From Alkalihalobacterium alkalinitrilicum (GTDB lineage Bacteria > Bacillota > Bacilli > Bacillales > Bacillaceae_F): a stretch of 64,000 nucleotides of DNA. Each line of letters opens with the position of its first letter. Positions within the stretch are counted from its first letter, which is position 1. Where the stretch lies: assembly GCF_002019605.1 (NCBI RefSeq), contig NZ_KV917368.1, positions 5,343,885 to 5,407,884 of the forward strand, in the 5' to 3' direction. Of the stretch, positions 58,282 to 64,000 are shown one piece after another. The translations under genes and the position numbers were made by a program. The notes under the pieces are model-generated. The model ran no database searches and was not told the DNA's origin. It saw nothing but the letters and a program-made list of their open reading frames with translations.

Positions 58282-59608
58282 AGTAGCTCTAGATGTGTTA
58301 CTTCAAATTGAAAAAAATCAAGCGTATAGTAATTTACTCTTAAATCAAACGGTACAAAAATCAAATTTGGACCCGAGAGATGTCGGCTTGTTAACAGAAA
58401 TCGTGTATGGTACCGTTCAGCGTAGGGATACCCTTGACTTTTACTTAGAACCTTTCATAAAAAAAGGGAAAAAGAAGTTAGAGGATTGGGTGCTCGTTTT
58501 ATTACGACTCTCCCTATATCAAATGGTATACCTTGACCGTGTACCCGACCGTGCGATTGTCCATGAAGCCGTGACAATTGCAAAGCGAAGAGGTCATCAG
58601 GGGATTTCTGGAATGGTCAACGGTGTGTTGCGAAATATCAGAAGGCAAGAGTTGCGGTCGTTTGATGAGATTAAAGATGAAACGAGTCGTCTTGCCATTT
58701 CAACAAGCCACCCGTTATGGTTAGTAAAACGCCTGATTAAACAGTATGGAACAGAAGTGGCCGAACAAATCTGTTTGACCAATTTGCAACCCCCTCAAGT
58801 AACGGTTCGTGTCAATCAAACGAAAGTTACTGTGGATGAAGCAATGGAGCTTCTTCAAGGAGAAGGCGTTGATGTGGAGCGTGGCCATCTTTCTGACGAT
58901 GCCCTTATTATAAAGAAAGGAAACGTCACACATACGAATGCTTTTCAAAACGGGATCTTTACCATTCAAGATGAAAGTTCGATGCTAGTAGCTAGAGCCC
59001 TTGGTCTAAAAGAAGGTATGAACGTATTAGATTGTTGTGCGGCACCAGGAGGGAAATCAACACACCTTGCTGAGCGAATGAATGATAATGGACGAGTAGT
59101 TGCTCTTGATTTACATGAACATAAAGTGAAATTAATTGATCAACTAAGCAATCGTCTTGATTTAAAATCTGTCCAAGGAATGGCAATGGATGCACGTCTG
59201 GCAAGTTCTCATTTTGAGAATGAGAGCTTTGACGCGATCTTAGTCGATGCTCCTTGTTCAGGTTTAGGAGTCATTCGGAGAAAGCCTGATATAAAATGGA
59301 CAAAAAATGCTAAAGATATTGAGGCTATACAAAAAATTCAAAAAGAAATATTAACAGCCGTTGTTCCGCTATTAAAACAAGGTGGGCGGCTTGTTTATAG
59401 CACATGTACGATCGACAATTCCGAAAATGAAGAAATGATACAATGGTTTTTAGATCATTTTAACGAATTTACGATGGATCCATCACTTAACGATCGTTTA
59501 CCAGATCATGTATCAATTAATGTGGAAATGAATGAGGGTAGTTTAACCATTTTGCCACACCATTTTCAAACAGACGGATTTTTTATAACCTCAATGATCA
59601 AACGGTAA
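58259..59608 (+). CDS. rsmB: 16S rRNA (cytosine-967 C5) methyltransferase RsmB
   Basis: SAM-dependent m5C methyltransferase acting on small-subunit rRNA (Sun/YloM). 449 residues: N-terminal NusB-like RNA-binding domain (1-140, [20 protein letters not shown]), then the RsmB/Nop2 domain with SAM motif [19 protein letters not shown]. Catalytic cysteines are in the [19 protein letters not shown] and VYSTCTID segments. ATG 58259 after TAGGAGAT, within the end of fmt. The next gene, rlmN, follows in 33 nt. Confidence 0.95.
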   Translation: MKMKTVREVALDVLLQIEKNQAYSNLLLNQTVQKSNLDPRDVGLLTEIVYGTVQRRDTLDFYLEPFIKKGKKKLEDWVLVLLRLSLYQMVYLDRVPDRAIVHEAVTIAKRRGHQGISGMVNGVLRNIRRQELRSFDEIKDETSRLAISTSHPLWLVKRLIKQYGTEVAEQICLTNLQPPQVTVRVNQTKVTVDEAMELLQGEGVDVERGHLSDDALIIKKGNVTHTNAFQNGIFTIQDESSMLVARALGLKEGMNVLDCCAAPGGKSTHLAERMNDNGRVVALDLHEHKVKLIDQLSNRLDLKSVQGMAMDARLASSHFENESFDAILVDAPCSGLGVIRRKPDIKWTKNAKDIEAIQKIQKEILTAVVPLLKQGGRLVYSTCTIDNSENEEMIQWFLDHFNEFTMDPSLNDRLPDHVSINVEMNEGSLTILPHHFQTDGFFITSMIKR

Positions 59609-59641
59609 ATCAATGAAAATGAGGACATGAAGGGAGTTCTT

Positions 59642-60730
59642 ATGGAGGATAAAAAAATAGAAGCAAAGTTGGTCGAAACTGGAAACTTACCTTCCATTTA
59701 TTCGCTTCAATTTAATGAATTAAAACAGTGGTTGCAAGAAAATAATGAGCCTGCATTTAGAGCTGGACAAATTTATGAGTGGCTTTATAGCAAACGGGTG
59801 GAATCTTTTGAGGAAATGACGAATTTATCCAAAGAACTACGTATGAAGCTAGTAGAGCAATTTAATTTAACCACATTAAAAACGGTGACGAAACAAGAAT
59901 CGAGTGACGGGACAATTAAATTTTTGTTTGAACTTCATGATGGTTATTCGATCGAAACGGTTATTATGCGTCATAACTATGGTAATAGTGTTTGTGTAAC
60001 GACTCAAGTTGGTTGTCGAATTGGTTGTACGTTTTGTGCTTCAACACTAGGGGGGCTTAAACGTAACCTAGAAGCTGGAGAAATTGTCGCCCAAGTGCTA
60101 GAGGCCCAACGCGCAATTGATGAAGTTGATGAACGAGTCAGTTCTGTAGTCGTCATGGGAATTGGGGAGCCATTTGATAATTACGAAGCACTCGTTTCAT
60201 TCTTAAGAACAATCAACCATGACAAAGGATTAAATATTGGCGCACGGCATATTACAGTTTCAACGAGTGGCATCGTTCCATATATTTATAAGTTTGCTGA
60301 TGAAGGGATGCAAATTAATTTTGCAATTTCACTTCATGCTCCAAATACAGAACTACGTTCAAAACTTATGCCGATCAATCGAGCATATTCGTTACCTAAA
60401 CTAATGGAGTCTATTGATTATTATACGAATAAAACAGGACGTCGCGTTACGTTTGAGTATGGTTTATTTGGAGGCGTGAATGATCAAGCGGAACACGCTG
60501 AAGAATTGGCTGATTTAATTAAAAATCTAAAATGTCATGTAAACTTAATTCCGGTAAATTTTGTACTAGAAAGGGATTATAAGCGGACACCTAAAGAGCA
60601 AATCTTTGCTTTTGAAAAAATTCTAAAAGATCGTGGTGTTAATGTAACGATCAGGAGAGAGCAAGGACATGACATAGATGCTGCTTGTGGGCAGCTCCGA
60701 GCGAAGGAGCGTAAAGAGGAGACGAGGTGA
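59642..60730 (+). CDS. rlmN: Dual-specificity 23S rRNA/tRNA (adenine C2) methyltransferase RlmN
   Basis: Radical-SAM enzyme making m2A at 23S rRNA A2503 and, in the family, tRNA A37. The ATG at 59642 follows AGGGAG at 5 nt; the upstream ATG at 59627 is part of the site. 362 residues. [4Fe-4S] cluster cysteines C125, C129 and C132 in [15 protein letters not shown]. The other conserved cysteine (methylated intermediate/resolving) is in the C-terminal DAACGQL. Substrate-binding [14 protein letters not shown] and [11 protein letters not shown] are present. The stop lies 7 nt before prpC. Cfr-like resistance features are not evident. Confidence 0.95.
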   Translation: MEDKKIEAKLVETGNLPSIYSLQFNELKQWLQENNEPAFRAGQIYEWLYSKRVESFEEMTNLSKELRMKLVEQFNLTTLKTVTKQESSDGTIKFLFELHDGYSIETVIMRHNYGNSVCVTTQVGCRIGCTFCASTLGGLKRNLEAGEIVAQVLEAQRAIDEVDERVSSVVVMGIGEPFDNYEALVSFLRTINHDKGLNIGARHITVSTSGIVPYIYKFADEGMQINFAISLHAPNTELRSKLMPINRAYSLPKLMESIDYYTNKTGRRVTFEYGLFGGVNDQAEHAEELADLIKNLKCHVNLIPVNFVLERDYKRTPKEQIFAFEKILKDRGVNVTIRREQGHDIDAACGQLRAKERKEETR

Positions 60731-60737
60731 AGAATTC

Positions 60738-61493
60738 ATGAAGTATGCATTTAATACGAGTGTAGGAAGAGTGAGACCCCATAATGAAGATAGTGGAGGA
60801 ATTTTCCTACACCCTAAAGGAGCCGTTTTGGCAATAGTTGCAGATGGTATGGGGGGGCACCAAGCTGGTGACGTTGCAAGTCAAATGACAAGTGATATTC
60901 TACAACAAAGATGGTTAGCTACATCAGAGTTACGGAAACCAACTGAAATTGAACAATGGATACGAGAATCGATTGAGGTTGTTAATGAAACCTTGTTTAT
61001 GCATGCTAAAGAAAATCGAGACTGTCAAGGGATGGGGACAACGGTCGTTGTTGCTGTTTGTACGAATGATTTCGTATCTTTAGGTCATGTTGGAGATAGT
61101 CGTGGATATTTGCTAAACAGATGTGGATTTCAACAGAAAACTTCTGACCATTCTTTAGTCAATGAACTCGTCCGAACAGGTCAAATCACAGTTGAACAAG
61201 CGGAGCACCATCCGAGAAAAAACGTGCTTCTTCGTGCGCTTGGAACAGAACCTACCATCAAAATTGATGTAGAAACGGTCGATTGGGAAGAAAATGATAC
61301 GATTATACTTTGTTCAGATGGGCTTTCAAATAAAGTAACGGATCTTGAGATCGAGGAGTTGCTCCAAACTAAAGGTCATAGCGTTAACGAAAAGGTAGAC
61401 AAGCTTATAAAGATGGCGAATGAACGTGGAGGAGAAGACAATATTACCGTAGCGATTGTCCACTATACTCATGACCGTCAGGAACAGGGGTGA
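60738..61493 (+). CDS. prpC: Serine/threonine protein phosphatase PrpC (PP2C family)
   Basis: Cytosolic PP2C phosphatase that reverses phosphorylation by PrkC. The ATG at 60738 follows GAGGTGA at 7 nt; the longer frame begins inside rlmN. 251 residues with all PP2C motifs: TSVGRVRPHNEDS, ADGMGGHQAGDVAS (metal aspartates), GMGTTVVVA, HVGDSRGYLL, LCSDGLSNKV and GGEDNITV. Overlaps the start region of prkC. Confidence 0.96.
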   Translation: MKYAFNTSVGRVRPHNEDSGGIFLHPKGAVLAIVADGMGGHQAGDVASQMTSDILQQRWLATSELRKPTEIEQWIRESIEVVNETLFMHAKENRDCQGMGTTVVVAVCTNDFVSLGHVGDSRGYLLNRCGFQQKTSDHSLVNELVRTGQITVEQAEHHPRKNVLLRALGTEPTIKIDVETVDWEENDTIILCSDGLSNKVTDLEIEELLQTKGHSVNEKVDKLIKMANERGGEDNITVAIVHYTHDRQEQG

Positions 61494-61498
61494 CGTTT

Positions 61499-63463
61499 AT
61501 GATAGGTACACGCATTAACGGTCGTTATCACATTTTAGAAACGATTGGCGGCGGCGGAATGGCATTTGTGTATAAAGCACGTGATGTTATTTTGGATCGT
61601 ATCGTTGCTGTTAAAGTTTTACAGCCACAATTTTCAAGAGATGAACAGTTTATTAAGCGATTTAGACGTGAAGCTCAAGCGGCTACAAGTCTAGCACATC
61701 CGAATGTTGTTAGTATATTTGATGTTGGAGAAGAAGAAGATTTATACTATATCGTAATGGAATACGTAGAGGGACCAACATTAAAAGAATTAATTCAAGA
61801 CCGTGGAGCCCTTTCACTTGATGAAACTATTGATATTATGTCCCAAGTTACATCAGCAATTGCTCACGCACATGCAAATCAAATAGTTCATCGGGATATT
61901 AAACCGCATAATATATTGATTAGTAAGAATGGTGAAGCAAAAGTTACTGATTTTGGTATTGCGCGTGCAATGTCAAGCGCGACGATTACTCATACTAATT
62001 CTGTTATGGGGTCCGTCCATTATCTATCACCTGAACAAGCAAGAGGTGGAGTTGTTACTTACAAGTCAGATATTTACTCTCTAGGAATTGTTCTTTATGA
62101 GATGGTAACGGGTCAGGTTCCTTTCTCGGGAGATACAGCGGTAACAATTGCTTTAAAACATCTTCAAAATGATGTTCCCTCCCCAAGACAAATCAATCGA
62201 TTGATCCCGCAAAGTGTTGAGAATATTATTCTACGTTCTACTGCAAAAGATGCATTTCATCGATATGAAAGTGCTTTAGAAATGGGGGAGGATCTAGAAA
62301 CAGCTTTAGATTCGTCACGTGCAAATGAACCCAAATTTACAGCTTCGGATGATGATGATGATGTCACAAAAGCGATTCCAGTCATTAAAGATCAAGGTCA
62401 TTTAGAAAATTTAGATAAAACGATAGAAGTTAAGCCTTTAGATAATAAAACTGAGAAAAAAAAGCCTGCCAAACCACCAGAAAAGAAAAAAAAGAAAAAA
62501 CGTTGGTTAACGACGTTACTCGTTATATTTTTCTTAATTATTGGCTCAGGAATAGCTGCTTTTGCCATTTTTCCAACTCTTTTAAAAGTAGATGAAGTAG
62601 AAGTTATCGATGTCATCGGTAACGAAATTCAAGAAGCTGAAGATTTGTTAGACGACCTTGGCCTTATCGTAGTACAGGAAAGAATTCCTGATGATGAAGT
62701 TCAAGCAGATCATGTTATACGTCAAGATCCTGCGGGGGGATCAGTGGTAAAAGTAGGGAGTACGGTGAAGTTGTTCGTAAGTGAAGGTCAAGAAAAGTAT
62801 GAAATGCCTAATGTTGTCGGTATGCAAAGAGATCGAGCAGAGCGCATCTTGATTGATTTCGAGAATATCGAGTATCAGGAACGGCAATCGGATGAACCGC
62901 CAGGGATTATTTTAACACAAGAACCACAATCAGGCACTCATATCATTGCCGAAGAAACGACGGTTTATTTAACATATAGTGTTGAGCAAACTATAACTTT
63001 AAATAATTTACGAGGATTAACAGAACAAGAAGCGTATAATTACTTAGATGGAGAAGGTCTTTTAGCAAATGTAACATATGAACACTCGAATAATGTACAA
63101 AAAGATCATATCATTTCGCAGTCCCCAAGTGCTTTTACACAAGTTAGGAAAGGTTCAGAAGTAGCAATCACAGTTTCAAAAGGTCCTGAGCCGCAAAAAC
63201 CAGTGGAGCCGAAAGAAGAAGAAAAAGAACCAACGAAAACGATTACCAGTGTACTTCCAGTTCAAGTAGATGAAGGAGATTCACCGCATATATTGATACG
63301 TTATGAAGATGCTACGACAGATGGGGAAAAAGTATTTTTTGATGATACGATTACAGAGTCTGTAACATTTCGAATTCCGTTAACAGTTACGCCAACTATA
63401 GATGGTTCTTATAAACTTTACATCGATGGAGAACTTTATAATACGTATGATTACACGTACTAA
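61499..63463 (+). CDS. prkC: Membrane serine/threonine kinase PrkC with PASTA repeats
   Basis: Eukaryotic-type kinase that senses muropeptides and prompts spore germination and growth signalling in B. subtilis. The ATG at 61499 follows AGGGGTGA at 5 nt. 654 residues. Kinase domain: G-loop IGGGGMAFVY, catalytic lysine K39 (AVKVL), HRDIKPHNIL with D133, DFG at 151. After a charged linker comes one membrane span (about 338-358, LLVIFFLIIGSGIAAFAIF), then three extracellular PASTA repeats (about 365-565) and a C-terminal Ig-like segment. The activation-loop threonine/serine region SATITHTNSVMGS is intact. Confidence 0.96.
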   Translation: MIGTRINGRYHILETIGGGGMAFVYKARDVILDRIVAVKVLQPQFSRDEQFIKRFRREAQAATSLAHPNVVSIFDVGEEEDLYYIVMEYVEGPTLKELIQDRGALSLDETIDIMSQVTSAIAHAHANQIVHRDIKPHNILISKNGEAKVTDFGIARAMSSATITHTNSVMGSVHYLSPEQARGGVVTYKSDIYSLGIVLYEMVTGQVPFSGDTAVTIALKHLQNDVPSPRQINRLIPQSVENIILRSTAKDAFHRYESALEMGEDLETALDSSRANEPKFTASDDDDDVTKAIPVIKDQGHLENLDKTIEVKPLDNKTEKKKPAKPPEKKKKKKRWLTTLLVIFFLIIGSGIAAFAIFPTLLKVDEVEVIDVIGNEIQEAEDLLDDLGLIVVQERIPDDEVQADHVIRQDPAGGSVVKVGSTVKLFVSEGQEKYEMPNVVGMQRDRAERILIDFENIEYQERQSDEPPGIILTQEPQSGTHIIAEETTVYLTYSVEQTITLNNLRGLTEQEAYNYLDGEGLLANVTYEHSNNVQKDHIISQSPSAFTQVRKGSEVAITVSKGPEPQKPVEPKEEEKEPTKTITSVLPVQVDEGDSPHILIRYEDATTDGEKVFFDDTITESVTFRIPLTVTPTIDGSYKLYIDGELYNTYDYTY

Positions 63464-63596
63464 CAATTTATTTAATAATGAGGCTGTTTTCATAAAAATA
63501 ATGGAAATAACTCAACAGGCGTTGGTTGTATTAATGGCCAATTCTGAATGAAGAGTCTAATCAGTAGGAGACAGTCTCAAAGATCAGGAGGATTTC

Positions 63597-64000
63597 ATGC
63601 CAGAAGGAAGAATAGTTAAAGCCCTGAGTGGCTTCTATTATGTCCACAATGAAGAGGGTATGTTTCAATGTCGTGGTCGAGGTGTTTTTCGTAATCAAAA
63701 CATTAAGCCACTTGTTGGTGATTTTGTTCATTTTGAAGCAGAAAACCGAACAGACGGCTATATTTTGGACATTTTTGAACGTGAAAATGAAATGATTCGT
63801 CCACCAATTGCAAATATCGATCAGGCTATTTTAGTTTTTTCCGCTTTAGAGCCTGATTTTAGCCCGCTTTTATTAAATCGTTTTTTAGTCCATATCGAAG
63901 CTCACTATATTGAACCACTTATTTGTATAAGCAAAGTCGATTTATTAGACGATATTAAACAGCAAAAAATTATAAAATACAAAAGTGATTATGAGAGTAT
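63597..64000 (+). CDS. rsgA: Ribosome-assembly GTPase RsgA (3' truncated by window)
   Basis: Circularly permuted GTPase (YloQ/CpgA) that acts late in 30S subunit maturation. The frame starts at ATG 63597 after CAGGAGGA and runs open to the window end (about 134 residues of a usual 290-300). Visible: N-terminal OB-fold (MPEGRIVKALSGFYYVHNEE, GVFRNQNIKPLVGDFVHFE), linker with NIDQAILVFSALEPDFSP, and the G4-type ICISKVDLL, which in this permuted order comes before the P-loop. It follows prkC as in B. subtilis. The 63464-63596 spacer holds no clear terminator. Confidence 0.93.
   Translation, partial: MPEGRIVKALSGFYYVHNEEGMFQCRGRGVFRNQNIKPLVGDFVHFEAENRTDGYILDIFERENEMIRPPIANIDQAILVFSALEPDFSPLLLNRFLVHIEAHYIEPLICISKVDLLDDIKQQKIIKYKSDYES

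Overview
The window is a low-GC chromosomal segment from an endospore-forming member of the Bacillaceae. Gene order follows the Bacillus subtilis division, sporulation, pyrimidine and RNA-processing backbone: murB-divIB-ylxWX-sbp-ftsAZ-spoIIGA-sigE-sigG-ylmC..H-divIVA-ileS-ylyA-lspA-rluD-pyr operon, then rqcH-yloB-yloC-remA-gmk-rpoZ-coaBC-priA-fmt-rsmB-rlmN-prpC-prkC-rsgA. SpoIIGA, SigE, SigG, a YlyA homologue and a Spo0A-type promoter show that it makes spores. The intergenic repeats resemble ones I know from Bacillaceae, including alkaliphiles, but the species cannot be fixed from this window.

Layout. 1-6278: cell-wall and division cluster, ending in a strong terminator after ftsZ. 6279-9155: spoIIG operon and sigG. 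9156-9533: tandem intergenic repeat. 9534-13581: ylmC-pgeF-ylmE-sepF-ylmG-ylmH-divIVA. 13582-17746: T-box-controlled ileS and ylyA. 17931-19306: lspA and rluD. 19349-31352: complete PyrR-controlled de novo UMP operon with three PyrR attenuators. 31353-45879: accessory island. 46163-63463: rqcH (minus strand), a calcium P-type ATPase, then a long mostly co-directional housekeeping run. 63597-64000: start of rsgA, cut by the window edge. murB is cut at the left edge.

The exceptional part is 31719-45879, where B. subtilis, as I recall it, carries sulfate-assimilation genes between pyrE and the rqcH homologue. Here there is a SAM methyltransferase, a CARF-HEPN protein (a Csm6/Cas02710-like predicted cyclic-nucleotide-activated RNase) with no CRISPR or other cas gene in the window, and a tight four-gene operon. 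The operon encodes an exported or membrane vWA protein, a 1119-residue tubulin/FtsZ-superfamily GTPase, a 725-residue coiled-coil protein with two membrane spans, and a 1279-residue membrane protein that combines a helicase-like but motif-poor middle with a LIM-like zinc finger and a DA1-like HExxH peptidase end. I infer a membrane-associated stress or antiphage-type system; no function is demonstrated. Extended Spo0A-box matches precede both the CARF-HEPN gene and the operon.

Backbone regulation that can be read directly includes a spoIIG promoter with a 22-bp spacer, a sigG ribosome-binding site that can be masked by a hairpin only in read-through RNA, the ileS T-box, and the three pyr attenuators.
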